A stretch of 64,000 nucleotides of DNA from JAWKUK01 sp964402175 (GCA_964402175.1 CAYOBN010000002.1:1-64000), one strand, 5' to 3'; numbered from the stretch's first letter, positions 49,384 to 57,985 are shown. The notes: generated from the letters alone by a model not told the origin. Program-made: numbers and translations.

Positions 49384-52300
49384 ATGGCCGACGGCACCTC
49401 CGAACACCTCGAAGCGCTCCTGCGGCGGCTGCTCGCCGAGGACGAGTTCGAGCGCCAAGCGGCGCTCGAAGCGCTGCGCGCGCTGCCGGCCGACGTGTTG
49501 GCTCCGCTGACGCGGCATCCGATCGTGGGTGTGCGCGCGGGGCTCGCGCGGGCGCTCGCGCAGCGGGATGATGCGGCTTCGCTCGCGCTCGTCGCAGAGC
49601 TGGCCGAGGACGGCGATTCTGCGGTGCGACAGGCGCTCGCGGAGGGCATCAAGGCGCACGAGCTGTGGCTCGTGCCGGACGCGGTGCTGGAGCGCCTCGC
49701 CGAAGACGAGGACTCCGACGTACAGCAGCTCGTGCTGCCCGCGCTCGCGCGGCGCCCGGCGCTGCACAACGTGATCGTCTCGCACCTCTGCCGCGACAAC
49801 AACTGGTGGGGTGTGCGCAAAGTCGCGGCGCACACGCTGGGTTTCCTGCGCGATCCCGCGCCGAACGTGCTCCGCGCGCTGATCGATCAGCTCGCCGACG
49901 AGGACTTCGAACCCGTCGCGCGCGAGTGCGCTGCCGCGGCCGAACGGCGGCTGATCGGGCTGCGCGGCGCGGCTCCGAGCGAGCTGCCCGAGGTCGCTGC
50001 TCTGAACGCAGCGCTGACGAAGGTCCGCGCTTGGAAAGGGGCGCCTTTCCCGAAGTTGCAGGCGCTCCTCTCGCAGCACGAAGCGGCGGTGCCGAACCTC
50101 GCTGCTCTGGCGACGTTCGGCAGAGACCTCACCGTCGACGTCGAACGTGGGCGCTTGCCGCGCGCGTTCCACGTCGATGAGGTGGTGGAGAGCCTCCTGC
50201 GCGTCCTCTTGAGCGACGGCGAAGAACCCGGCTCGCGCGCCGCGGTGTTGATCGGCGGCACCGGCGCGGGCAAGACGGCCATCGTGCACGAGCTCGCGCA
50301 CCGCCTGGCTGCGCACCCTGCTGGCCCTTGGCGTGTGCTGCGTATCGTGCCCTCGGAGCTGCTCGTCGGCACCAAGTTCCTGGGCGAGTGGCAGACACGC
50401 CTGAAGGAGCTCATCGAGCTCACCGCGTACCCGCAGCGGATCGTGCTCTACGTGCCGAACCTCGAGGAGCTCTCGGAGGTCGGGCGCGCGTCGAACGCGG
50501 ATTCGAACGTGGCGACGATGCTGGCGCCGCACATCGAGTCGGGTCGTATCGCGCTCGTCGGAGAATCGTCCGCGGATGCCTACGCTCGCGGCCTCGGCCG
50601 CGATCCGGCGCTGCGTCGGCTCTTTGCGCGCGTCGACCTGCCGCCGATGGGCAAACGTGAAGCGCGCGAGGTGTTGGAGCTCGTCGCGCTGGAAGCGGGG
50701 ATCGACGCCAGCCCCGAGGCCCTCGATCGGACCATGGAGGTGGCGGAGCTGTACCTGGGCGACACCGATCTTCCAGGGCGCGCGGTCGGTCTGCTGCGCC
50801 GTATGGCCAGCGGCGGCGATGTCCGCCGATTCGAGCCCAGCGACGTCCTGCGCACGCTGCATGAAGCGACCGGTGTCCCCGCGGAGTTCCTGGACGACGC
50901 CGTTCCGCTGAAGCTGGACATCGTCCGCGAGTTCTTCGAGGCGCGTGTGATGGGCCAACCCCGGGCCGTCGCGCGTGTGTTGGACCTCGTGACCCTTGTG
51001 AAAGCGGGTCTTGCGGATCCGCACAAACCGTCGGGTGTGCTGCTGTTCGTCGGGCCCACGGGGGTCGGCAAGACGGAGCTCGCGCGCTCGCTTGCGGAGC
51101 TCCTCTTCGGTGACCCGCAGCGGCTCGTGCGCTTCGACATGAGCGAGTATGCGTCGGCCGACTCGTACGAGCGCCTGATCGGAACCCCGCACCGCGGCGG
51201 TGTCTTGACCGAAGTGGTGCGCCAGAGCCCGTTCTCGGTGCTGCTCTTCGACGAAATCGAGAAGGCGCACCTGAACGTCTTCGATCTGTGCCTGCAGATC
51301 TTCGACGCGGGCCGACTGACGGACGGGCAGGGTCGCACCGTCAGCTTCCGACGCACGATCGTCGTGCTGACCTCGAACCTGGGCGCGAAGGTCGAGACCC
51401 AAGCTGCGATCGGCTTCGGCGCCGGGGTCGCTGCTCAGCCGGATGAGACCTCGATCCTGACCTCGCTGGGCCAGTTCTTCCGTCCCGAGTTCCTGGGCCG
51501 TATCGACCACGTCGTCGTGTTCGATCCGCTCTCGCCCGAGACCGCCGATCGCATCGCCCGCCGCGAGGTCGAGCGTGTGCTCGCGCGCAGCGGCATCGTG
51601 CGCCGGCGCCTCTCCGTCGACGTCGATCCGTCGGTGCTGCGTTTGATCCTGCGCAAGGGATACTCACCGGCGCTCGGCGCGCGCCCGCTGAAGCGCGCGG
51701 TGGAGACCACGCTGCTGCTGCCGATCGCGCGGGTGCTGGCGGAACAAGGCGCGGAGTCTGGCGCGTGCCTCGTACTGCGCGCGCGCGGCGAAGCGTTGGA
51801 GGTCGAGGTCCTGCACACCGAGCCCCACGCAGCGACCCAAGAGGACCCGCCGCCTGCGTTCGCTGAAGAACGCACGCGGGTGGAAGCGCTCGCGAGCCGG
51901 GCCACTGAGCTCGAGGCGCGCCGCACGGAGCTGCTCGAGCGCACCCATGCAACGGGCTTCTGGGACGACCTCGAAGAAGCCGCCCACACCTTCGACACGG
52001 TCCATCGCCTGGACCGACTGGTACAGGACCTCGCCCGTTTGCAGGCTGACTTGGAGCTCTCCGCGTCGAACCCGGACAAACGGCGCGCCGCGCGTTACCT
52101 CGAGCGACACACCCTCGACCGCCGCCGTCTGGAACGTCTCTTCCACGCCCCGGACCTCGCGGATGCGTACGTCGTCCTCGCCCGCACACGTTCGTCGCAG
52201 GGCGGCCTCGACGGCGTCGAGCGCCTGGCGCGGATGTACATCGCGTGGGCGAGGCGCAACCGCTACGAGTGCGAGGTGCTGGACGATCGCACCGCTGAAG

Positions 52301-52815
52301 ACGGCGAGGACACCGTCGCCCTCGCCATCGCCGGCCCCGGCGCGTACGCGCTGCTGGCGGACGAAGCGGGCCTGCACCGCTTGGTCCTCGAGCAGGGCGA
52401 AGAGCGCTCGGTCAGCGACCTCGTGCGCGTCGATGTCCTGCGCGCCGTCCCCGAGCGCACCGTCCTGCGCGAGCGCGACGTCCGCGCCGAGGTCCGTCCC
52501 CTCTCCCAGCGCACGGGCCGCCTCGCGCCGACGTTGACGTCCGAGGTCCACCTGGTGCATACGCCGTCGCTCACCTCGCTGCGCGCGCGCAGCCCCCTGG
52601 CCGCGGACGAAGCCCGCGCCGCCCTCCGCGGCTGGCTCGCCGCCATCCTCGCGGCCGCCGCCGCCACCGCCGATACCGCACCGCGCGAGCCCTCGATCAC
52701 CCGCCGCTACCAGCTCGGCAGCGCCGGCGTCGTCCGCGACCAACGCTCCGGCCGCTCGACGGGCCGCGTCGACCGCGTGCTGGGCGGCGAACTGGAGCTG
52801 GTGCAGGGCCCCTGA
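49384..52815 (+). CDS. HEAT-Clp AAA+ ATPase fused to an RF2-like domain lacking GGQ
   Basis: 1143 residues. About 1-215 is HEAT-like helical repeats (FERQAALEALRALPADVLAP). About 250-480 is a first AAA+ module with Walker A GGTGAGKT (291-298) but a degenerate Walker B (IVLYVPN, 353-359, for IDE). About 515-800 is a Clp-type second module, intact: Walker A GPTGVGKT (557-564), Walker B LLFDEIEKAH (D623, E624), arginine-finger FRPEFLGRID, sensor-2 GARPLKR and an IGF loop (676-678) where ClpC and ClpX carry the ClpP-docking tripeptide. From about 826 it aligns with RF2: FWDDLEEA (859), GVERLARMYIAWARRNRYE, DEAGLHRLV, terminal VVRDQRSGRSTGRVDRVLGG. SPF and GGQ are replaced. An energy-driven ribosome or nascent-chain remodeller is inference. 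Confidence 0.88.
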   Translation: MADGTSEHLEALLRRLLAEDEFERQAALEALRALPADVLAPLTRHPIVGVRAGLARALAQRDDAASLALVAELAEDGDSAVRQALAEGIKAHELWLVPDAVLERLAEDEDSDVQQLVLPALARRPALHNVIVSHLCRDNNWWGVRKVAAHTLGFLRDPAPNVLRALIDQLADEDFEPVARECAAAAERRLIGLRGAAPSELPEVAALNAALTKVRAWKGAPFPKLQALLSQHEAAVPNLAALATFGRDLTVDVERGRLPRAFHVDEVVESLLRVLLSDGEEPGSRAAVLIGGTGAGKTAIVHELAHRLAAHPAGPWRVLRIVPSELLVGTKFLGEWQTRLKELIELTAYPQRIVLYVPNLEELSEVGRASNADSNVATMLAPHIESGRIALVGESSADAYARGLGRDPALRRLFARVDLPPMGKREAREVLELVALEAGIDASPEALDRTMEVAELYLGDTDLPGRAVGLLRRMASGGDVRRFEPSDVLRTLHEATGVPAEFLDDAVPLKLDIVREFFEARVMGQPRAVARVLDLVTLVKAGLADPHKPSGVLLFVGPTGVGKTELARSLAELLFGDPQRLVRFDMSEYASADSYERLIGTPHRGGVLTEVVRQSPFSVLLFDEIEKAHLNVFDLCLQIFDAGRLTDGQGRTVSFRRTIVVLTSNLGAKVETQAAIGFGAGVAAQPDETSILTSLGQFFRPEFLGRIDHVVVFDPLSPETADRIARREVERVLARSGIVRRRLSVDVDPSVLRLILRKGYSPALGARPLKRAVETTLLLPIARVLAEQGAESGACLVLRARGEALEVEVLHTEPHAATQEDPPPAFAEERTRVEALASRATELEARRTELLERTHATGFWDDLEEAAHTFDTVHRLDRLVQDLARLQADLELSASNPDKRRAARYLERHTLDRRRLERLFHAPDLADAYVVLARTRSSQGGLDGVERLARMYIAWARRNRYECEVLDDRTAEDGEDTVALAIAGPGAYALLADEAGLHRLVLEQGEERSVSDLVRVDVLRAVPERTVLRERDVRAEVRPLSQRTGRLAPTLTSEVHLVHTPSLTSLRARSPLAADEARAALRGWLAAILAAAAATADTAPREPSITRRYQLGSAGVVRDQRSGRSTGRVDRVLGGELELVQGP

Positions 52816-53110
52816 GCCGCCCGGCGAACGTCGTCGGTCCGCGGACGGATAGAGGTGGAGAGGGTCCTCGCGCGGCGGAGCGAACGCCCGCAAGCGTGAT
52901 GGTGCCCGGGCATTGCTGCAGCGCCGCGCGAGCTTGCAGGGGCGCCGCCGGGTGCATCGAACTCCATGGCAGGCTCCTGGGCCGCGTTTGGGGTCGCGAG
53001 CACTGGTCCCGAATTCGACCGGACGTTCTTGCGCCGGGAGCGCCACCGATACGCCGTCGAGGGATATCACACAGGGAGAACCTCCACCTACCCCCACCCC
53101 ACCCCTTCCG
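52816..53110. other. Intergenic, no gene seen
   Basis: 295 nt between the AAA+/RF gene and the VOC gene. Open frames here lack coherent protein features. A 10-bp palindrome GTCCGCGGAC lies near its start. A weak TTGCGC / TACGCC pair about 60-80 nt before the VOC start is not convincing. Confidence 0.5.
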
Positions 53111-53893
53111 ATGACTGCTCCCCAAGGCCCCTGGCCCGGCCGCTTCGTCTGGCACGACCTCATGACCACCGACGCGGCGCGCGCTGAGGCGTTCTACAGC
53201 GCGCTCTTCGGCTGGCAGATCACCGCGGTCCCGATGCAGGGTTTCACCTACCGGATGATCCACTGCGGCCCCGGCCCCATCGGCGGGATCGTGCAAGAGG
53301 CCGCCATCCCGGTGTCGCACTGGATGCCGTACCTCGCCGTCGAGGACGTCGACGCCGCAGCGGCGCGCGTGACGGAGCTCGGCGGCATCGTCTGCGTGCC
53401 GCCGACCGACATCCCGATGACCGGGCGCTTCAGCGTCGTCGGCGATCCCGCGGGTGCGTACCTCTCGCTCTACAAGGGCGGCGAGGGCGCTGCGGGCGCG
53501 AACCCCGACGACGCGATCCCGGGCCGCATCTGCTGGAACGAGACCTACAGCACCGACCCGGCGGCGGCGCAGGCCTTCTACACCGCGCTCGTCGGCTGGC
53601 GCCACGAGGTCAAGGACATGGGCCCCGCTGGCCATTACCACGTCCAGATGCTGGGCGACAAACAAGCGGGCGGCCTCATGCGGCACCCGATGCCGGGCCT
53701 GCCCTCGTGCTGGGTCGTCTACTTCTTCGTCGAGGACCTCGAAGCATCGACCGCCAAGGCCAAGGAGCTCGGCGCAGCGGCGCTGATGGAGTGCCTGCCG
53801 ATCCCGGAGGTCGGGCGCTTCTCGATGCTGACCGACCCGACGGGCGCGTTGTTCGCGCTGTTCCAGCCGGCTCCGAGCCTCGGCGCCTGCTGA
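53111..53893 (+). CDS. Two-domain VOC (glyoxalase/bleomycin-resistance) family protein
   Basis: A 260-residue protein with two vicinal-oxygen-chelate domains. The first (about 10-125) starts GRFVWHDLMTTDAARAEAFY and ends GDPAGAYLSLYKG; the second (about 135-255) starts RICWNETYSTDPAAAQAFYT and ends TDPTGALFALFQPA. Metal-ligand candidates include His15 in the first domain and the acidic residues near each domain end. Members include glyoxalases, dioxygenases and resistance proteins; this two-domain hydroxylase-like type is common in actinobacteria and planctomycetes, and the substrate is unknown. ATG at 53111; no Shine-Dalgarno. Confidence 0.85.
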   Translation: MTAPQGPWPGRFVWHDLMTTDAARAEAFYSALFGWQITAVPMQGFTYRMIHCGPGPIGGIVQEAAIPVSHWMPYLAVEDVDAAAARVTELGGIVCVPPTDIPMTGRFSVVGDPAGAYLSLYKGGEGAAGANPDDAIPGRICWNETYSTDPAAAQAFYTALVGWRHEVKDMGPAGHYHVQMLGDKQAGGLMRHPMPGLPSCWVVYFFVEDLEASTAKAKELGAAALMECLPIPEVGRFSMLTDPTGALFALFQPAPSLGAC

Positions 53894-54017
53894 CGCGGGT
53901 CGCATCGCTGCGGCGCGCCGCGCCAGAAACGTCGCGCGCCGCGCAGCGCCACGGGGCTGCGGGCGTCCCCGTGGTAGCCTCCCACGTGGGCGCGGTCCCC
54001 GCCGCCCGACCCAGCGC

Positions 54018-54197
54018 ATGAGCAAGAAGTTCGAACGTCACCGGCAACCCTGGACGGACACCGAGATCAACAACCTCCGTCACCTGGTCGGGAAGGGCAT
54101 GAGCTTGCAAGCGATCGCCAAGGCCCTGACCCGCAGCGAGGAGTCGATCCTGACCCGCGCGAAGCTCGACAAGCTCGCCATCACGAAGAAGCGCTGA
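54018..54197 (+). CDS. Small HTH/SANT-like protein
   Basis: A 59-residue basic protein reading MSKKFERHRQPWTDTEIN, then NLRHLVGKGMSLQAIAKALT and RSEESILTRAKLDKLAITKK. The W-T-x-x-E start with two further helices resembles the SANT/GcrA-N type of small DNA-binding proteins (WTxExxxxLxxL...GxSxxxIAxxLxRSxxSIxxRxxxLxI). Probably DNA-binding. It is easily missed because of its length, but the codon bias and coherent motif support it. TAGCCT lies 37 nt upstream and a 6-bp hairpin follows the stop. Confidence 0.75.
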   Translation: MSKKFERHRQPWTDTEINNLRHLVGKGMSLQAIAKALTRSEESILTRAKLDKLAITKKR

Positions 54198-54202
54198 GGC
54201 CC

Positions 54203-54217
54203 GGGCGCCGAGCGCCC
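54203..54217 (+). terminator. Hairpin after the small HTH gene
   Basis: GGGCGC-CGA-GCGCCC begins 5 nt after the stop at 54197. No U-tract. Confidence 0.4.
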
Positions 54218-54334
54218 TCCGCTCCCCCGCTCGGGTCCCGGCCCACGCGGGGGGGCGGGCGGACCACCAGCGCTCGCGCACAGGGCCTCGGACCGCCCCC
54301 AGCCGTCGTGGCTGGCGCGGCCCGCACAGCGGCC

Positions 54335-54340
54335 TAACCT
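54335..54340 (+). promoter_or_regulatory. -10-like TAACCT, 7 nt before the imuA-like start
   Basis: TAACCT, then CGGTGGG, then GTG at 54348. This is the same 7-nt spacing as at the SRAP gene and predicts a leaderless mRNA. Confidence 0.5.
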
Positions 54341-54347
54341 CGGTGGG

Positions 54348-55181
54348 GTGCTGCCGCCGAGCCCGAGTGACCCCGCCGCGCCGCCCCGCCTCGCGGAGCT
54401 CGGCGAGCTCGTGCGCCGCCTCGAGCGCGACGGGGTCGCACGGGCGGCCAGCGCAGAGGGCGGGCGGGCGCCGGCGGCGGTGGCGACGGGCTGGGTGGGC
54501 CTCGACGGGCGCCTCGGCACCTTCGAAGGCGCGCCGGGCCTGGCGCGGGGGGCGCTGCACGAGTGGGTCGGGCTCGCGGAGCCCACACCGGACCCTGGGG
54601 CCCCCTGGAGCCCGCCGTTGACGCTGCTCGCGCACCTTGCAGCGCGCGCGCTCGACGAGCGCCTCGCGCGCGTCGGTCAGCGGGGCCCCGGCGCGGTGCT
54701 GTGGATCGGCCGCAGCGTCTGGCCGTACGCGGCGACGCTGCTCGCTGCGGACGGGCTCGTCGAGGTCCCCGCCGAAGACGGAGCCAGCGCGCCCGACCCG
54801 CAGGCGCTGGCCTTCGAGCTCGGCCTCGAAGAGCGCCCGTGCGCGGAGCCCGCCGCCGAGCGCGCCCTCTTCGCGCGCTCGCTGCTCGTGGACCCGCGCG
54901 ACACCGCCGGCCGGCTGTGGGCCGTCGATGCGGCGCTGCGCTGCCCGACGGTCACCGCCGTGGTCGCCGACGCGACGGGCTTCGACATGGCGGCGACGCG
55001 CCGCCTCGCGCTCGCCGCGAATGCGGGCGAAGCGCTGGCCTTGCTCGCGCGGCCCCCACGCGAGCGCGCCGCGCTGACCGCCGCCGCGACCCGCTGGTCG
55101 GTCACGCGCAGCGGCGCGACGCTCGCCCCGCGTTGGCGCCTCGACCTCACGCGGGCAAAGCCGCCCCAGCGCCGACTCTGA
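54348..55181 (+). CDS. imuA: ImuA-like RecA-fold protein
   Basis: A 277-residue protein resembling ImuA/SulA-like RecA-fold proteins of the mutasome: an N-terminal helix (RLAELGELVRRLERDGVARA), the substrate-entry block VATGWVGLDGRLG and GLARGALHEWVGLAEP, then GAVLWIGRSVWPYAATLLAA and a C-terminal RWSVTRSGATLAPRWRLDLT. In other bacteria ImuA works with ImuB and DnaE2 in damage-induced translesion synthesis. Neither partner gene is adjacent. A classical Walker A is missing. GTG start. Confidence 0.7.
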   Translation: MLPPSPSDPAAPPRLAELGELVRRLERDGVARAASAEGGRAPAAVATGWVGLDGRLGTFEGAPGLARGALHEWVGLAEPTPDPGAPWSPPLTLLAHLAARALDERLARVGQRGPGAVLWIGRSVWPYAATLLAADGLVEVPAEDGASAPDPQALAFELGLEERPCAEPAAERALFARSLLVDPRDTAGRLWAVDAALRCPTVTAVVADATGFDMAATRRLALAANAGEALALLARPPRERAALTAAATRWSVTRSGATLAPRWRLDLTRAKPPQRRL

Positions 55182-55207
55182 GCGGGACCACAGCGCGCAG
55201 CGCCGCC

Positions 55208-55213
55208 TAATAT
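55208..55213 (+). promoter_or_regulatory. -10-like TAATAT before the glycosyltransferase-like gene
   Basis: TAATAT ends 9 nt before GTG 55223 and 12 nt before ATG 55226. No Shine-Dalgarno sequence. Confidence 0.45.
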
Positions 55214-55225
55214 ACGGCCCCCGTG

Positions 55226-56695
55226 ATGCGCTCGAAGCTCCTTCGGATCCTGGGATCGTTGCCCGCACTGCTCGCCGTCGGCGCGCTCGCGCTCTGGGCG
55301 GCCGTCGTCGCGCTGCGCATCGGCTATCCGTTCGAGCTCGAGTGGATGGAAGGGGGCATGTTGGACCACATCCAACGCCTGCGGTCGGGTGAGGCCCTCT
55401 ACAGCGCGCCGTCGCTCGAGTTCGCCGCGTTTCCGTACACACCGGCCTTCCACGCGCTCGCAGTGCCCGCGGTCGCGCTCTTCGGCGAGGGGTTCCTCGG
55501 GCCGCGTTTGATCTCCGTGCTGGCGACGCTCGGGGTGATGGTGTTGCTGGCGCGCATCGCGGTTCGAATCGAGGGCCGCTCCGGAGCGACGGAACACACG
55601 TGGGTGGCGGGGCTCTTCGCGGCGGGCCTCTTCGCCGCAGGCTACGGCTTCACCGGCGCTTGGTACGACATCGCACGGGTCGATTCGCTGGCTGCATGCT
55701 GCGCGCTCGCGGGGCTCGCGCTCGCGCTGGGTCGCGGCAGCCGCGGAGCGCTCGTGGGGGCTGCGGTGTGCGGCGTCCTCGCTTGCCTGACGAAACAGAC
55801 GTACGTCGCGCTCGCACTGGCCGCCGGCTGCGTCGTCGCTCGCCAGCATGGCCTGCGCAGCGCAGCGCTCTACGCGTCTGTGTTCGTACTGCTGCTCGCC
55901 GGCGCGGTCATCTCACTCGACCGCGCTTCGGATGGTTGGTTCCTCTTCACGACGTTCGAGCTGCTGCGCGGCGCGCCGCAGCACGGGCCGCTCGTCGCTG
56001 GCTTCTGGCGCGAGTGTGCGCTCGCTCTGGGGCTCGCATGGTTCGCCGTGGCGCTCGCGATCGCACGCGGTCGAATGGCAGCGCCCGACAGCGGTTGGTG
56101 GGCCGTCGTCGGCGCCTGCTTCGCCGCGGGCTGGCTGGGCCGCGCACACGAAGGCGGCTTCGAGAACAACTTGATTCCGCCGTTGCTCGCCACGGCGCTC
56201 TGGTTCGGTCCCGCTGCCGCGCGCTTGCTCTCGCGGCCGAGCCTCTCACTGTGGCTCGTGCCGACGGGCGCTCTGCTCGCGCTCACCTACGATCCGCGCG
56301 CGTTGATTCCGACGCCCGAGGATCGCGCAGCAGGTGAGCGCCTCGTCGCTCGCATCGCCGAGCTCGAGCCGCCGGTCCTCCTGCCCGACCACGGTTACCT
56401 CCTGCGCCGCGCGTTCGGCCCCACCGCTCGACCCGGCGTCCACGGGATGGCGATCAACGACCTGCTGAAGAGCCGCAGCGCCGACGAAGCGCGCGCGCTC
56501 GTCGAGGCGCTCACAAAGGCCCTCCAGAGCCGCCGCTACAGCGCGGTGATCCTGGACGAGCGGTGGGACGACGACCTGCCCGCCCTCGCCGAGCACTACC
56601 ACCCCCCCAGCGCGCTGTGGGCGCCGGACGACGCGGCGTTCGTGCCCGTCACCGGCGCGCCGAAGCGGCCGACTTGGCTCTATCTGCGGCGCTGA
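55226..56695 (+). CDS. Polytopic membrane protein, GT39/ArnT-like glycosyltransferase
   Basis: A 489-residue membrane protein with about 10-11 helices. The first luminal-side loop after helix 1 carries YPFELEWMEGGMLDHIQRL and YSAPSLEFAAFPYTPAFHAL, the acidic-loop layout of GT-C dolichyl/undecaprenyl-phosphate sugar transferases (ArnT/PMT-like). The C-terminal 120 residues are soluble. It probably transfers a sugar from a lipid carrier in the periplasm; donor and acceptor are unknown. The GTG directly before the ATG (55223) is an equally possible start. Confidence 0.75.
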   Translation: MRSKLLRILGSLPALLAVGALALWAAVVALRIGYPFELEWMEGGMLDHIQRLRSGEALYSAPSLEFAAFPYTPAFHALAVPAVALFGEGFLGPRLISVLATLGVMVLLARIAVRIEGRSGATEHTWVAGLFAAGLFAAGYGFTGAWYDIARVDSLAACCALAGLALALGRGSRGALVGAAVCGVLACLTKQTYVALALAAGCVVARQHGLRSAALYASVFVLLLAGAVISLDRASDGWFLFTTFELLRGAPQHGPLVAGFWRECALALGLAWFAVALAIARGRMAAPDSGWWAVVGACFAAGWLGRAHEGGFENNLIPPLLATALWFGPAAARLLSRPSLSLWLVPTGALLALTYDPRALIPTPEDRAAGERLVARIAELEPPVLLPDHGYLLRRAFGPTARPGVHGMAINDLLKSRSADEARALVEALTKALQSRRYSAVILDERWDDDLPALAEHYHPPSALWAPDDAAFVPVTGAPKRPTWLYLRR

Positions 56696-56869
56696 GGTCC
56701 GCAGGCCGGCGAAAGCTGGATGAGCCTCCCGTGATGCCCTCCGCTCGGACCCGCACCAGGCTCAGGGGCAGAGCCCTCTGCGCACTTCAGCCACCCTGAG
56801 TCCCCGGCGAACTCGGGCGAGAGGCGTCATACTGGGCGACCGCGCGCCCGGGCGCTCCCGTACCGCAAC

Positions 56870-57919
56870 ATGCAGCAACCTACGTCTCCCGCCAGCCTCC
56901 CGACGACCGAAGAGTGGCGCACCGCCATCCAGCGCTTCCAGGAACCCTCGCTCTGGCGTGCCATCGGTCAGCTCGCCGACACCCTTCTGCCGATCGCTGG
57001 CCTCTGGATCGCGATCTCGTACGTGGCGCCGATCTCGCTCTGGCTCGCGCTACCGCTCGCGGTCCTGATCGGTGCGCTGCTCGTCCGCACGTTCATCATC
57101 TTCCACGACTGCGGGCACGGGTCGTTCTTCCGCTCACGGCGCGCGAACGACATCGTCGGCTTCATCACCGGCCTGCTCACGTTCACGCCGTACTTCGACT
57201 GGCGGTACGAACACGCGAAACACCACGCGACGTCGGGTGACCTCGATCGACGCGGCACCGGCGACGTGTGGGTGATGACGGTCCAGGAGTACCTGGAGTC
57301 GTCCCGCTGGCGCCGCTCGGCCTACCGCTTGGCGCGCAATCCGTTCATCCTCTTCTGCGTCGCACCGGTCTACCTCTTCCTGTTCCGCCAACGGTTCTCG
57401 GCGCCCGACCGCAACCGGCGTGAACAACGCTCGGTGTGGTGGATGAACCTGGCGCTGTCGTTGAAGGCGATCGCGATGATGCTCTGGCTGGGTGTCGTCC
57501 CTTACATCGTGCTGCAGCTCGTCGCGATCCTCGTCGCCGGCGCAGCGGGGGTCTGGCTCTTCTATATCCAGCACCAGTTCGAAGAGGCGTACTGGGAGCG
57601 CTCCGACGATTGGGACTACACCGCCGCAGCGCTGCGCGGTAGCTCGCACTACGACCTGCCGCGGATCCTGCGCTGGCTGAGCGGCAACATCGGCTACCAC
57701 CACATCCATCACCTGAGCCCGCGTATCCCGAACTACAACCTCGAGCGCTGCCACCGCTCGGTGGCGCTCTTCGCAGAGGTGCCATCGATCGGCTTCTTCG
57801 AGAGCCTCCGCTCGCTGCGCCTCCACCTCTGGGACGAGGGCCACAAACGGCTGGTGGGCTTCGGCCACGTGCGCCAGTTGAAGCGGAACATGCGGCGGGA
57901 CCGCGCCCTCAGCGCGTGA
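56870..57919 (+). CDS. Membrane fatty acid desaturase
   Basis: A 349-residue di-iron desaturase. The three histidine boxes are HDCGH (79-83), HAKHH (115-119) and HHIHH (277-281), with about four to six membrane segments (IGALLVRTFIIF, FILFCVAPVYLFLF, IVLQLVAILVAGAAGVWLF). QHQFEEAYWERSDDWDY before the third box matches the omega-type acyl-lipid desaturases. It introduces a double bond in membrane acyl chains using electrons from a ferredoxin or cytochrome. Regioselectivity cannot be read. It is a single gene with CATACT about 36 nt upstream. Confidence 0.92.
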   Translation: MQQPTSPASLPTTEEWRTAIQRFQEPSLWRAIGQLADTLLPIAGLWIAISYVAPISLWLALPLAVLIGALLVRTFIIFHDCGHGSFFRSRRANDIVGFITGLLTFTPYFDWRYEHAKHHATSGDLDRRGTGDVWVMTVQEYLESSRWRRSAYRLARNPFILFCVAPVYLFLFRQRFSAPDRNRREQRSVWWMNLALSLKAIAMMLWLGVVPYIVLQLVAILVAGAAGVWLFYIQHQFEEAYWERSDDWDYTAAALRGSSHYDLPRILRWLSGNIGYHHIHHLSPRIPNYNLERCHRSVALFAEVPSIGFFESLRSLRLHLWDEGHKRLVGFGHVRQLKRNMRRDRALSA

Positions 57920-57937
57920 CGTAATGGCGCGGCTCGC

Positions 57938-57966
57938 CGCTCTTCGCTCCGACCGGCGTAAGAGCG
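57938..57966. terminator. Hairpin between convergent genes
   Basis: CGCTCTT, 15-nt loop, AAGAGCG between the desaturase and the hutD-like gene. A weak bidirectional terminator. Confidence 0.4.
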
Positions 57967-57985
57967 TAGGGCCCTGCGCCAGCGT

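Noticed and set aside
49384..52815. Ordinary ClpB chaperone
   Set aside because: There is no ClpB middle coiled-coil domain or Clp_N domain, the first Walker B is degenerate, an IGF loop is present and the C-terminus is RF-like.
49384..52815. Functional peptide chain release factor
   Set aside because: GGQ and the SPF codon-recognition tripeptide are both absent in the aligned positions.
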